The notes: generated by a model not told the origin, from the sequence alone. Counted from the stretch's first letter, positions 42,006 through 52,120 are shown. The stretch is 64,000 bases of DNA from JAFMJV01 sp963814315 (GCA_963814315.1 CAWFCG010000002.1:186001-250000), one strand, 5' to 3'. Made by a program: numbers and translations.

Positions 42006-42994
42006 TGGGTGTGCTCGAGCTGCGTAACGTCAACAAGGTCTACCGCGTGGGCACATTCGGCGGCGACACGCTGCACGCTGTCAAGGACGTCTCGTTCACC
42101 GCGGAACCCGGCCAGATCATCTCGCTCATCGGCGAGAGCGGCAGTGGCAAGTCGACCATTGGCAAGATGATCCTTCGCCTGGCGAAGGTGAGCAGCGGTC
42201 AGATCCTCTACGACGGCCAGGACGTCAGCACGCTCAAGGGCTCGGAGCTGAAGCCCTACCAGCACCGAGTGCAGGGCGTTTTCCAGGACCCCTTCAGCTC
42301 CTACAACCCTATCTTCAAGGCCGACCGTGTCTTCGGCATGATCAAGGACTCGTTCCACGGGAGCCTCAGCGCCAGCGAGTGGAGCGGTCGTGTCGAGCAG
42401 GCCCTGCGAGACGTGGCCCTGGACCCGGACGCGGTCCGGGGCAAGTACCCGCACCAACTCAGTGGTGGCCAGCTGCAGCGCATGCTCGTCGCGCGCGCGC
42501 TTCTGTTGGAGATCGACTTCCTGGTGGCTGACGAGATCATCAGCATGCTCGATGCATCCACGCGTGTGGACGTGCTGAACCTGCTCGGTGACCTGAAGGC
42601 CGGTGGATTGGGTGTGCTGTTCGTGACCCATGACCTGTCTCTGGGTAACTACATCAGCGACACGGCGATCATCTTGCGTAGAGGCCGCATCGTAGAACGC
42701 GGACCGACGAGCGCGGTCTTCGATCACCCTGCCCATCCCTACACGAAGATGCTGCTGGGGTCCGTGCCGGCCCTCCACGACAGCAACGAGAGGGAGCATC
42801 TGCGTGATGTCGCGACCGAGCGTGACCCGGGCACTTGCATCTTCCATCAGTCGTATCCCGATGCCGACGCGGAGTCCGCGGCAAGCGCACACAACCCTCT
42901 CATGGCCGAGATCGAACCTGGGCACCTCGTCACTTGTGCGACCGTGGACGACCCCAACGGCTGTAGGCAGAACGCCTCGGCCAGGGCCGCCTGA
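42005..42994 (+). CDS. ABC-transporter ATPase, OppF/DppF type
   Basis: This 329-aa ATPase has Walker A LIGESGSGKSTIGKMIL, signature PHQLSGGQLQRMLVARAL and Walker B DFLVADEIISMLDASTRVD. The D-loop reads SMLDAS where most OppF proteins have SALD, and the aspartate is kept. The C-terminal extension (270-329) contains fewer cysteines than OppD. Starts on the last base of the previous stop (TGATG). It completes a receptor-DppB-DppC-OppD-OppF importer of five genes. Confidence 0.92.
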   Translation: MGVLELRNVNKVYRVGTFGGDTLHAVKDVSFTAEPGQIISLIGESGSGKSTIGKMILRLAKVSSGQILYDGQDVSTLKGSELKPYQHRVQGVFQDPFSSYNPIFKADRVFGMIKDSFHGSLSASEWSGRVEQALRDVALDPDAVRGKYPHQLSGGQLQRMLVARALLLEIDFLVADEIISMLDASTRVDVLNLLGDLKAGGLGVLFVTHDLSLGNYISDTAIILRRGRIVERGPTSAVFDHPAHPYTKMLLGSVPALHDSNEREHLRDVATERDPGTCIFHQSYPDADAESAASAHNPLMAEIEPGHLVTCATVDDPNGCRQNASARAA

Positions 42995-43042
42995 GTCCCG
43001 CACGGCACCCGACAGCCACACCCCAGAATGGAGCCAGCAGAT

Positions 43043-44428
43043 ATGATCGAGTCCGAGGCCATCACGTTCCCGGAGGGTTTCCTCTGGGGTGCCGCCACCA
43101 GTTCCTACCAGATCGAGGGCGCCGTGGCTGAGGGCGGTCGCGGCCCCAGCATCTGGGACACGCAGTGCCACCACACGAGCCTGGTGCGCGACGGGCACAC
43201 GGGGGACGTCGCGGCTGACCACTATCACCGGTGGGAAGCTGACGTGGATCTGATGTCAGGGCTAGGGCTCCGGGCCTATCGCTTCAGCGTGGCTTGGCCG
43301 CGGGTCCAGCCATCTGGCTCGGGCATGGTCAACCAGGCCGGACTCGATTTCTACTCGCGCCTGGTCGACCGGTTGCTGGACCACGACATCGTCCCGGCGC
43401 TGACGCTCTACCACTGGGACCTGCCGCAGGCGCTCGAGGATGCCGGTGGCTGGCCGGCGCGTGACACGGCCTACCGTTTCGCCGACTACGCAGCCATCGT
43501 CTTTGCGGCCTTGCATGACCGCGTGCCGCTGTGGGCCACGCTCAACGAGCCGTGGTGCTCGTCGCTGCTGGGCTACGCCGATCCCTCACACGCTCCAGGT
43601 CATTCCGATCCGGCCGAGGCGACGCGGGCCATCCACCACCTCAACCTCGCTCATGGCCTCGCGGTGCAAGCGATGCGTTCGATCGACTCCGAGCCGCAGC
43701 TCGGCATCGTCCTGAACATCACACCCATCCACGTCGTGGGCGACGATGACGAGGGAGCGGCCGCAGACGCCGCGCGTCGCTATGACGCGTTGCGTAACCG
43801 CGTCTGGAGCGAGCCGCTGCTGCTCGGCCGCTACCCTGAGGATGCCGTCGCCGACCTGCAGGCCTTCGGTGGGTTACCCCTGGAGGAGGGAGATCTCGCG
43901 GTCATCGCCCAGCCTCTCGACTGGCTCGGCATCAACTACTACAACGACGAGCATATGCGTGCCCAGCCGGGCGCTACCTGGGCCGCGACACCGGGGCTGC
44001 GCGATGCTGTCGGGTTCGCCCCCGGCGACGAGCACACCGACATGGGCTGGCCCATCACACCCGACGGGCTGCGCGCGCTGTTGGTGGGACTCAAGGGGGC
44101 GTACCCGGATTTGCCGCCGGTGTACATCACGGAGAGTGGCTGCGCCTACGACGACCCGGTCATCGACGGGGTCTGCCACGACCCGCGGCGGATCAGCTAT
44201 CTCGACGCCCACCTGCGCGCGCTCCACGCCGCCATCGAGGCGGGCGTCGACGTGCGCGGCTACTTCGAGTGGTCGCTGCTGGACAACTTCGAGTGGTCGC
44301 ACGGCTACCACAAGCGTTTCGGCATCGTGCATGTCGATTACGCGACGCTGGAGCGCACGCCCAAGGACAGTGCGTACTGGTATCGCGACGTCATCGCCCG
44401 CAATGGCCTTGAGGCGACTGAAGGCTGA
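43043..44428 (+). CDS. Glycoside hydrolase family 1 beta-glycosidase
   Basis: This 461-aa GH1 enzyme shows FPEGFLWGAATSSYQIEGA at the N-terminus. The acid/base Glu is in WATLNEPWCSSLLG near residue 160. The nucleophile Glu is in PVYITESGCAYDD near 360. The aglycone strand (YFEWSLLDNFEWSHGYHKRFG) is intact. It probably hydrolyses short beta-glucosides or beta-mannosides after import. ATG 43043 has a GGAG site 9 bp upstream and is preferred over ATG 43028. It follows the importer genes and precedes the aldose-epimerase-like gene. Confidence 0.93.
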   Translation: MIESEAITFPEGFLWGAATSSYQIEGAVAEGGRGPSIWDTQCHHTSLVRDGHTGDVAADHYHRWEADVDLMSGLGLRAYRFSVAWPRVQPSGSGMVNQAGLDFYSRLVDRLLDHDIVPALTLYHWDLPQALEDAGGWPARDTAYRFADYAAIVFAALHDRVPLWATLNEPWCSSLLGYADPSHAPGHSDPAEATRAIHHLNLAHGLAVQAMRSIDSEPQLGIVLNITPIHVVGDDDEGAAADAARRYDALRNRVWSEPLLLGRYPEDAVADLQAFGGLPLEEGDLAVIAQPLDWLGINYYNDEHMRAQPGATWAATPGLRDAVGFAPGDEHTDMGWPITPDGLRALLVGLKGAYPDLPPVYITESGCAYDDPVIDGVCHDPRRISYLDAHLRALHAAIEAGVDVRGYFEWSLLDNFEWSHGYHKRFGIVHVDYATLERTPKDSAYWYRDVIARNGLEATEG

Positions 44429-44531
44429 CGCCGCAAGAACCGTCCCGCCGCCGAGTCGGGAGCGATCGGACCCAGTAGCATCGGCTTGGCACCACGGTCA
44501 GGGGCATCACTGCCAAGGAGAGAGACGCACC

Positions 44532-45425
44532 ATGTCGATCACGACCACGCAGTTCGCAGGGCACGAGGCCATCCAGATCGAGGCCGGGCCGGTCCGGCTC
44601 ATGGTCACGACGTCGGTCGGCCCGCGGGTGCTGGGATTGCTCACCGAGGACGGCCGCAATCACTTCGCGGAGCTGCCGCAGATGACGCTCGACTGTCCCG
44701 GCTCCGATGCCATCCACCTGCGCGGCGGCAGCCGGCTCTGGGCGGCTCCCGAGGATCCGCGCTTCACCTACCGCCCCGACGATGACCCCGTTGGCGTGGA
44801 AGAGATCACCGATGGCATCAAGCTGGTCACGCGACCCGATTCGGTGGCTGGCACCAGCCGTGAGATCAGCATCGCCGTCTCCGGCCCAGGAAGGTTCTCG
44901 GTGGACTACCGCGTCGTCAATCGCGCCGACCACGGGCAGCGGCTGGCAGCCTGGGCCATCACCATGATGGCGGCGGGTGGCCGGGCCTGGCTGCCGGTCC
45001 TGACCAAGCCCTTCGATAGGGGCGGCTTCCAGGGCCAGCGCAACATCGTCTTCTGGCCCTACTCGCGCAACGACGATCCGCGGCTGCTCCTCACCGAGCA
45101 CGCCATCGAGCTTCACGCCAGCACCGATGATCGGCTGGGCCACTACAAGGTCGGTACTTCCCTGCGCCGCGGCTGGGTCGCCCATTGGCGCAGTGGCCTG
45201 ATGCTGGTCAAGTACGCCGGCCACGACGAGTCGCGTGAGTACGCCGACATGGGGTCCTCCGGCCAGGTCTACACACAACACGACTTCACCGAGCTGGAGA
45301 CCCTGGGCCCCTTGACCGACCTGGAGCCGGGCGAGGCCGCCGAGCATCACGAGGACTGGGCCGTCCATCTGGTCGACGAAGCCGAAGCCGAGCGCCTGGT
45401 CACAGCGGGCGAGCTCGATCGCTAG
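44532..45425 (+). CDS. Galactose-mutarotase-fold protein (DUF4380-like)
   Basis: This 297-aa protein has a beta-sandwich like the aldose 1-epimerase superfamily. Visible stretches are VTTSVGPRVLGLLTEDGRNHFAELP, GSRLWAAPEDPRFTY, FSVDYRVVNRADHGQRLAAW and GGRAWLPVLTKPF. Conserved Arg/His pairs line the presumed sugar cleft. I assign the fold but not a precise substrate. It lies between the GH1 and xylulokinase genes, 103 bp after GH1, so an aldose-handling role in that pathway is likely. Confidence 0.75.
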   Translation: MSITTTQFAGHEAIQIEAGPVRLMVTTSVGPRVLGLLTEDGRNHFAELPQMTLDCPGSDAIHLRGGSRLWAAPEDPRFTYRPDDDPVGVEEITDGIKLVTRPDSVAGTSREISIAVSGPGRFSVDYRVVNRADHGQRLAAWAITMMAAGGRAWLPVLTKPFDRGGFQGQRNIVFWPYSRNDDPRLLLTEHAIELHASTDDRLGHYKVGTSLRRGWVAHWRSGLMLVKYAGHDESREYADMGSSGQVYTQHDFTELETLGPLTDLEPGEAAEHHEDWAVHLVDEAEAERLVTAGELDR

Positions 45426-45438
45426 GAAAGGGGACAAC

Positions 45439-46942
45439 GTGAGCGCTTCCGACATCGTTCTGGGCCTTGACGTTTCGACGACCGCGACCAAGGCGATCCT
45501 CATCCGGCCCGATGGGACGGTGGTCGGCATGGCCTCGTCCGAATACGGTTTCGAATTCGCCCAAGCCCCTGTGGGCCGAGCAGGACCCCGCGCTGTGGTG
45601 GACCGCGGCGAAGGACGCCATCTCGAGGGTCATGCGCGAGACCAGCACCTCCGCCGATGACATCGTGGCCGTGGGCGCCGCTGGGCAGATGCACGGCATG
45701 GTGCTGCTCGATGAGCAGGAGGAGGTGGTCCGACCGGCCATCCTCTGGAACGACCAGCGAACGGCGGCCGAATGCGACTGGATCCGCGAGACGGTGGGTC
45801 GTGAGCGTTTCATCGCCATCACCGGCAACGAGCCACTGACCGGCTTCACCGCCGGCAAGCTCATCTGGGTGCGCGAGCATGAACCTGAGAACTGGGCGCG
45901 CGCACGGCATCTGCTGTTGCCCAAGGACTACGTGCGCTTCAAGCTCACCGGTGAGCATGCGCTCGATGTCGCCGACGGCGCGGGGACCGTGCTCTTCGAC
46001 CTGCGCCGGCGGACGTGGTCCGATGAGGTCGTGGCAGCCTTGGGGCTTGACCCCTCATTGCTGCCGCGCACGGTCGAGGGACCTGAGGTCGTTGGCACGG
46101 TCACTGACGAGGCCGCTGCTGCCACCGGCCTGCGAGCCGGCACACCGGTCGTCGGTGGGGCAGGGGACCAGGCCGCGAATGCCGTCGGCGTGGGCGCAGT
46201 CGTGCCCGGCATCGGCGCCATGTCCGTTGGCACCTCGGGCGTCGTCTTCGTGCCCACCGCCGGGCCTGCCATCGAGCCCGACGGTCGGCTGCACGCGTTC
46301 TGCCACGCCGTGCCCGGAACGTGGCACCTCATGGGCGTGACGCTCTCCGCTGCGGGGTCGCTCAAGTGGCTGCGCGACGAGCTGGCTCCGAACCGTTCGT
46401 GGGATGAGCTGACCGCCCTGGCCGAGCCCATCGCGCCCGGTGCCGAGGGCCTCGTCTTCCTGCCTTACCTCAGTGGCGAGCGGACGCCGTACCCTGATCC
46501 CCTCGCCCGCGGCGCCTTCGTCGGCCTGACCGTGCGCCACGGCCTGGGTCACATGGTGCGAGCCGTTCTCGAGGGCGTGGCGTTCAGCCTGCGCGACACC
46601 TTTGAGCTCGTGCGTGAGACGGCGCCGGAGCCGCTGCGCGAGCTGCGCGCCTCAGGCGGTGGCACCAACTCGGCGCTGTGGAAGCAGATCATCGCCGACG
46701 TGCTGGCCGTGCCTCTCTCGCTCACCCGCTCGGCCGAGGGCGTGGCCAGCGGTGCCGCCATCCTGGCTGCGGTCGCCGCCGGCTGGTATGCCAGCGTGGA
46801 GGAGGCGTGCGACGCCATGGTCGAGGTCACCGACACCACCGCACCTGGCCCCGACGCGGGCGCGTACGAGAAGGCCTACGCAGTCTATCGGGGCCTGTAC
46901 CCCGCCCTGCGCAAGTCGTTCATCGCCCTCGCCGAGGTGTAG
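45439..46942 (+). pseudogene. xylB: Xylulokinase (FGGY family) interrupted by a one-base insertion
   Basis: The first 39 codons from GTG 45439 read LGLDVSTTATKAILIRPDG and run to ...EYGFE. The frame then shifts at about 45556, and the remainder (45557-46942) encodes the rest of an FGGY xylulokinase: PLWAEQDPALWWTAAKDAI, VGAAGQMHGMVLLD, WNDQRTAAECDW, TPVVGGAGDQAANAVG, SGVVFVPTAG and LRASGGGTNSALWKQI. Removing one T at 45556 restores EYGFESPKPLWAEQDP. It would phosphorylate D-xylulose with ATP. The rest is uneroded, so this is either a very recent mutation or an assembly/sequencing error. It starts 13 bp after the mutarotase-fold gene. Confidence 0.88.
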
Positions 46943-47328
46943 TCGGAGGGGCGTCCCGGCGCCCCGCACCGGATGCTCAGCCGCGCCCCGACCGACTTGC
47001 GCGATGGTTCCCGCGCAGCGGGACAGCGTGACCGTTGCGGCCGGGTTCGTGTCCGTTCGTCCCGCTGTCCGGGACCGATCGACAGCGGCTCCCGGCACGC
47101 GGGAGGAACGTGCGGCTCCACCGTCTGACATGTCGAGTTGTCCCGCTTGGCGGGAACCGACTCGGTGAGGGCGCGCCAGCCGCCGTCTGTCTTAGGAGGG
47201 CGGCCTACACCTGGCCGCCGTCAGGCAAGGACCCTGGGCGAACTCAGCAAGGCTCGCCGCGCCGACCCGCGCCGCACCGACCCGCGCCGCGCCGACCCGC
47301 CGCGCAGACGCGCCGCACGCCGGTCGAG
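46943..47328. other. 386-bp gene-free region with BIME-like repeats and low-complexity run
   Basis: It holds the second locus of the palindromic repeat (47008-47158) and a CCGACCCGCGCCG-type low-complexity run at about 47265-47300. The GH57 gene ends at 47329 and xylB ends at 46942, so it separates convergent genes. No coding sequence or obvious terminator. Confidence 0.75.
47008..47158. repeat. BIME-like inverted pair of the short palindromic repeat (locus B)
   Basis: A plus-oriented copy at 47008-47036 reads TTCCCGC, 4-nt loop, GCGGGACAGCGTGACC. A minus-oriented copy at 47137-47158 is its complement (core GTTGTCCCGC/GCGGGAACC). Two degenerate copies (about 47060 and 47090) lie between. The core matches locus A at 27.1 kb. 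Confidence 0.75.
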
Positions 47329-49503
47329 CTACAGGCCCTCTACCTCGGCGCGGTCGGCGTTGGCGCGCACCAGGTTGGCGAGGCGCACGGTGGTGGACTC
47401 ACCCGGCGCCAGGACCAGGGGCCACACCCACAGCAACGCGCCACCCTGGTGGTTGCCCTCGAAGCCGCTTTCGGAGAGCGACATCGTCTCGATCGATGAC
47501 CACCAGGCCGCGGCAGCCGGCGTCGGCCGCGACTCCAGCTCGACCCCGATGTGGTCGTTGCCCATGCCCACGTGATCGGTCGTCGCGACCACCTTGCGGA
47601 CATCGAAGCTGCCAGTCTCGCCGTTGACCTTGTACCAGGCGGACGGATTACCGCCGCCACCGAGCAGGTTGAGGTCGAACTCGAGGCCCAGCAGCGCGTC
47701 GATCGGTCGGGCGCCCAGGTTGGTGAGCTGCACCGCCATCTCCAGCGTCGGGGTGCGACGATCCGAACCAAAGACATAGGACGTGCGCACGCGCAGCGGC
47801 TCGGTCGAGCCGTCGTCGAGCCGCAGCGAACCGTCACGCTCCAGCTCGATCCCGCCATCGTCGGCTCGCACCACGGCGAAGGCACCGGAGACGAAGTCGC
47901 CCAGCTCCTCGAACGACGCCTGCTCGAACGCCTCGGGCGTCGTCGCGGTCGGCAGCACGTGCACCAGGCCCGAAAGGCGCTCGTAGCGGTCATACCAGAG
48001 CCGATCGCTCATGCCCGGATCGTTGACCTTGACCAAGTCGTGGATGGAGGCGGCACCTTGGCCCGCTTCCTGTTCGGCCACCTCGCCGGTGTCGGCGGCA
48101 CGCAGCGTGTCGTGATAGGCCTCCGGTCGGCGCCGCAACACCGACGTCAGAGCGTGGCGCGCCGCGCGGATGTCCCAGCTGCTGATGCCACCCCCCTCGC
48201 TGGGGTTGAGCATCACCACTTGGCCCGGTGTGCTGATCAGCAGCTCGTCGTAGCCGTCCACGTCGAAGTCGGAGGTCTGTATCCGCACACCGGTCAGCCC
48301 GGCGGCGCGGTCAGCCGCGTCCTCTGCGGCGATGAGGTGCTCCAGGGTGGCCAGGCGCATGTGTGACAGGTAGATGCCACCGAACAGGCCGTGCCAGTAG
48401 CAGTCGTTGGACTGGCCCTGGTAGAGATGGTCTCGGATCATCGCCAGCGCCTCAGGCTGCACGGCGCCTGCCTCGATGGCCGCGACCTTGCGCGACGCTC
48501 GCAGCATCTGCTTGTGGAGGTCGTTGATCTCGCGGTAGTTGATTTGGAACATGCGCCAGAAGCCGCCGCGCATCCAGCGTGCCTCCGGCTTGGCCTGCGC
48601 CACCGCGTCGTGCAGCAGCCGGGTGAACTCGCGCCGTGCCTTGAGCGGCAGCGACCATTCGCCCATCTCGGCATAGGAGCCGGTGGGCAGGTACACGCGG
48701 CCGATGGGCGGATGCGCCGCCAGCGCCTCTGACGGTCGCAGCATGACCAGCCACTGGCTGTTCTCTTCGAGCGCGTCGAAGAAGCGCTCCACCCACTGGC
48801 CCTCGCCGTAGCAGAGCTCCCAGGTGCCCGGCCAGGTGCCGAACTTCTCGCCGTCGTCGCCCATCATGCCCACCAGCTGCCCATCCTCGGTGGCGTGGTT
48901 GCGCAGGTACTCGATGACCTCTTCGACCGGCCGGAAGGGGATGCGGTAGCGCAGTCCCTGTTCGGAGCCGAACACCAACAGCCGATAGCCCTGGTCGTCG
49001 GTGGAGTAGGGCCCCCAATGCAGCTCCTCCGGGATGGCAGCGGCGCGGAAGTGGGCATCGTCCACGATGGTGTAGGCGTACCCGGCCTTGACCAATGAGG
49101 TGGGCACATCGGGCTCCCAAACGCGCTCCGCCAGCCAGGCGCCACGCGGCCGCTCACCGATGAGCGCTGCGACCTCGTCGGCCATGCGGGTGAGCTGGCC
49201 CACCCGGTCGTCCTCAGGCAGGGACGCCAGCACCGGCTCGTAGTAGCCGCCACCAAGCACTTCCACCTGGCCGCGACCGACCAACGCCCGCAGCCGCTCG
49301 ATGACCTCCGGTCGTTCGGCCTTGAACCAGTCCAGCAAGGGCCCCGTGTAGTGGAGGCCAAGGCGCACGCCGGGGTGCCGCTCCAGGGCATCGAGCATGG
49401 GCGCGTAGGCCTTCTGGTAGTTCTCCTCCAGCACGAAGCCGAAGTTGCCCACCGGCTGATGGTTGTGCAGGACGAGCGTGAGTGAGATGCGGCGGTCGTT
49501 CAT
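47329..49503 (-). CDS. GH57 alpha-glucan enzyme (4-alpha-glucanotransferase/alpha-amylase type)
   Basis: This 724-aa cytoplasmic enzyme has the GH57 barrel at about residues 1-290: TLVLHNHQPVGNFG at the start, the nucleophile Glu in WLAERVWEPDVP near 127, and the acid/base Asp in GMMGDDGEKFGTWPG near 215. The DUF1925 helical domain follows (300-380), then the DUF1926 beta domain (400-724). This three-part layout is shared with 4-alpha-glucanotransferases of archaea. It likely remodels maltodextrins or glycogen. It is divergent from malE, 197 bp away, and supports an alpha-glucan utilisation locus. Confidence 0.9.
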   Translation of the reverse strand: MNDRRISLTLVLHNHQPVGNFGFVLEENYQKAYAPMLDALERHPGVRLGLHYTGPLLDWFKAERPEVIERLRALVGRGQVEVLGGGYYEPVLASLPEDDRVGQLTRMADEVAALIGERPRGAWLAERVWEPDVPTSLVKAGYAYTIVDDAHFRAAAIPEELHWGPYSTDDQGYRLLVFGSEQGLRYRIPFRPVEEVIEYLRNHATEDGQLVGMMGDDGEKFGTWPGTWELCYGEGQWVERFFDALEENSQWLVMLRPSEALAAHPPIGRVYLPTGSYAEMGEWSLPLKARREFTRLLHDAVAQAKPEARWMRGGFWRMFQINYREINDLHKQMLRASRKVAAIEAGAVQPEALAMIRDHLYQGQSNDCYWHGLFGGIYLSHMRLATLEHLIAAEDAADRAAGLTGVRIQTSDFDVDGYDELLISTPGQVVMLNPSEGGGISSWDIRAARHALTSVLRRRPEAYHDTLRAADTGEVAEQEAGQGAASIHDLVKVNDPGMSDRLWYDRYERLSGLVHVLPTATTPEAFEQASFEELGDFVSGAFAVVRADDGGIELERDGSLRLDDGSTEPLRVRTSYVFGSDRRTPTLEMAVQLTNLGARPIDALLGLEFDLNLLGGGGNPSAWYKVNGETGSFDVRKVVATTDHVGMGNDHIGVELESRPTPAAAAWWSSIETMSLSESGFEGNHQGGALLWVWPLVLAPGESTTVRLANLVRANADRAEVEGL

Positions 49504-49700
49504 GGCCCTCCAATGCTAGTGGCCCCGCGATGCTCCCGACCAGTCGATGCTCCCGACCGGCCGATGCAAAGGATGAGTGGCCGACTCCTTGAAGGCGGCG
49601 TATCATCCGCTCGCTGGTCGTGCTGCGACGCTCATGGCCGGTAACCCTGTTGGAGCCGCCGATCTCGTCGGGGGCCAGAAGGAGGAGGAAACATCTAGCG

Positions 49701-50948
49701 ATGTCCAACCGTTTCAAGCTCGCGGCCATGGCCGCGTCATTCGCCATGGTCGCCGGGGTCGTCGCCCCGGTCGCCGCCGCGACTGACATCACGCTCTGGA
49801 CCAAGGAAGGCGAAGCCGACGGCAGCCTGCAGTACGTGCAGCAGCTGGCCGACGACTTCATGGCCGCCAACCCGGAAGTGAACATCACCGTCGTCAACAA
49901 GGACGTCGAAGCACTGCGCGAGGACTTCCTGACCTCGAGCCTTGCGGGCAACGCCCCCCAGCTGCTGTGGACGGTGGCCGACCACGTCGGTCCGTTCACC
50001 GCGTCCGGCACCATCATGCCCCTCGATGGGCTCATCGATGCCGGGCAGTACCTGCCCAACGCGCTTGCCGCGGTGCAGGCTGAAGGCGAGACCTGGGGCG
50101 TACCCATCTCGTATGGCAACCACCTCATGCTCTTCACCAACAAGGGCCTGGTGCCCGAGTTCCCCGCTGACAGCGACGCTATGGTCGCGGCAGCGCAGGC
50201 CATCACCGACTCGGCCGCTGGCGACTACGGGCTGGTCTTCAACCAGACCGAGTCCTTCTGGCTGGTGCCCTTCCTGGGTGCCTTCGGCGGCTCAGTCTTC
50301 GCTGAGGACGGCGTGACCCCGACCCTCGATACCGAGGCCATGGTCAGTGCCCTGACCTTCCTGCACGACCTCAAGTACGCCGATGGCATCATGCCGGCGG
50401 AGGCTGACTACAACGTCGCCGACGGCCTGTTCAAGGACGGCAAGGCGGGCATGATCGTCAACGGTGACTGGACCGTCGGTGCCTACGTCGACGCCTTCGG
50501 CGAGAACCTGGGCATCGGCCCCATCCCGCCCATCGTCGGTGCCGACTACCCGCAGCCGTACGCGGCCGGAGCGTTTTTCATGGTCTCTGACGCGGTTGCC
50601 GCTGACGAGGCCACGCAGACCGCCGTCCTCGATTTCATCGACTACGCCACCGCACCTGAGCAGCAGGCCGCGATGGTCGAGGCGCTGGGCCGACTGCCGG
50701 CCAACGCCGTCGCCATCGAAGACCCCGCGGTCACCGAAGATCCGTACCTCGCCGGTAGCGCCGAGGCCATCCAGCACGGCATCCCGCAGCCGACGAACCT
50801 GGAGATGCGTTGCGTCTTCGATTCGATGACTGCAGGCGTGCGCGACCTCTTCGCGTCGGAGAGCTCCGACCCAGCTGCCATCGCGGCGGCCATGCAGGCG
50901 TCAGCTGACGCCGGCGTGGCACCGGGCGGCGAGTGCGGGCCGGCCTGA
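49701..50948 (+). CDS. malE: Maltose/maltodextrin-type substrate-binding protein
   Basis: This 415-aa exported receptor has a signal peptide (MAASFAMVAGVVAPVAAA), then a type II binding-protein fold: DITLWTKEGEADGSLQYVQQLADDFMAANPEV (start of mature), WGVPISYGNHLMLFTNKGLV, DGKAGMIVNGDWTV and YATAPEQQAAMVEALGRLP. The VPISYGNH segment forms part of the sugar cleft. CUT1 family. ATG 49701. It is followed by a strong hairpin and then the MalF and MalG genes, but no ATPase; the MsmX-type gene at 32.3 kb could serve. Confidence 0.9.
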   Translation: MSNRFKLAAMAASFAMVAGVVAPVAAATDITLWTKEGEADGSLQYVQQLADDFMAANPEVNITVVNKDVEALREDFLTSSLAGNAPQLLWTVADHVGPFTASGTIMPLDGLIDAGQYLPNALAAVQAEGETWGVPISYGNHLMLFTNKGLVPEFPADSDAMVAAAQAITDSAAGDYGLVFNQTESFWLVPFLGAFGGSVFAEDGVTPTLDTEAMVSALTFLHDLKYADGIMPAEADYNVADGLFKDGKAGMIVNGDWTVGAYVDAFGENLGIGPIPPIVGADYPQPYAAGAFFMVSDAVAADEATQTAVLDFIDYATAPEQQAAMVEALGRLPANAVAIEDPAVTEDPYLAGSAEAIQHGIPQPTNLEMRCVFDSMTAGVRDLFASESSDPAAIAAAMQASADAGVAPGGECGPA

Positions 50949-50970
50949 TCCACCCCAGCCGTTAGCAGTA

Positions 50971-51005
50971 CCGTGAGCCCCGACCACCCCGGTCGGGGCT
51001 CACGG
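50971..51005 (+). terminator. 15-bp perfect hairpin between malE and malF
   Basis: CCGTGAGCCCCGACC, loop ACCCC, GGTCGGGGCTCACGG, followed by GTTTCT. A perfect 15-bp stem 23 bp after the malE stop. It probably ends or stabilises most malE transcripts so that the receptor outnumbers the permease. Confidence 0.9.
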
Positions 51006-51039
51006 GTTTCTGTGAGCCGTCAGACGAGTCAGGGAGGGC

Positions 51040-52120
51040 GTGGCAGCAGAGATGTTCGATCCGGAACAGGCCTGGGCGGCACTGACCGATGTGGGCCGGG
51101 CACTGGTGGTGCTCGTCCTTGCCGTAGTCGTGATGGAGGTCATCCTCTATCTCATCCTCGTCCGCTGGCGCAAGTCGCCCAAGGCCTTGCCCATCCTGCT
51201 GCTGGCGCCTGCGATCGTGGGCGTCCTCATCCTGTATGTCTACCCGCTCATCTGGGAGTTCAACGTCTCATTCACCAAGATGGGGCTGCGTAACTTCATC
51301 CAGCCGGGGCTGCTGGGGCTGACCTGGGAGGGCACGCCGCTGGCGCCGCTCGGCGCGGAGAAGGACATCTTCGTCGGCTTCCAGAACTACATCGACATCT
51401 TCGCGGGCAAGCCGGTGCTCAAGCAGACCGGCTTCTACCAGCTCTTCTTCCAGACCATCGTCTGGACGGTGGTGTGCATCTTCTTCCACGTCACCCTGGG
51501 CGTGCTGCTGGCGGTGATGCTCAACCGCCGCTTGCGCGGGCGCACCATCTACCGGGCGCTGCTGATCCTGCCCTGGGCCATCCCGGCCTTCATCTCGCTG
51601 CAGATCTGGCGCACGGAGTTCAACTTCCAGTACGGCGCCGTCAACCAGGTGCTGGGGCTCTTCGGCATCGCGCCCGTGCAGTGGCTCTCCGATCCCATCA
51701 TGAACTTCACCGCCATGATCATGACCAACGTCTGGCTGGGGGTGCCGTTCATGATGGTCATCACGCTGGGTGGCTTGCAGATCGATCTCGCAGGAGTACT
51801 ACGAGGCGGCGGAGATCGATGGTGCCAGCTCGGTCCAGTCCTTCCGTAGCATCACCATGCCGCTGCTACGTCCGGTGCTGGTGCCGGCTGTGCTGCTGGG
51901 TGTGTTCCTGACCTTCAACAACATCCTGGTGCCCTTCTTCATCAACCAGAATGAGCTTGAGACGAGTGACATCCTGGTCACCGGCCTCTATCGCGCCGCC
52001 TTCCAGTACAGCCGCTACGGCTTCGCTGCGGCCTTCGCCTTCGTCGTCTTCGCCATCCTGCTGGTGTTCACCATCTTCTATGTGCGCCGCACCAGCGCCC
52101 TGAAGGGAGCGTACGAATGA
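51040..52120 (+). pseudogene. malF: MalF-type permease interrupted by a one-base insertion
   Basis: From GTG 51040 the first part (51040-51780) encodes about 247 residues: an N-terminal helix, a long periplasmic loop, then FHVTLGVLLAVMLNRRLRG and LPWAIPAFISLQIWRTEFN. After LGGLQ the frame breaks. Skipping A 51781 continues as SISQEYYEAAEIDGASSVQSFRSITMPLLRP, which is the EAA loop, and then the last helices to 52120. With the base removed it is a normal CUT1 permease of about 360 aa. No other damage is visible, so a recent mutation or a base-calling/assembly error is equally likely. Confidence 0.88.
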
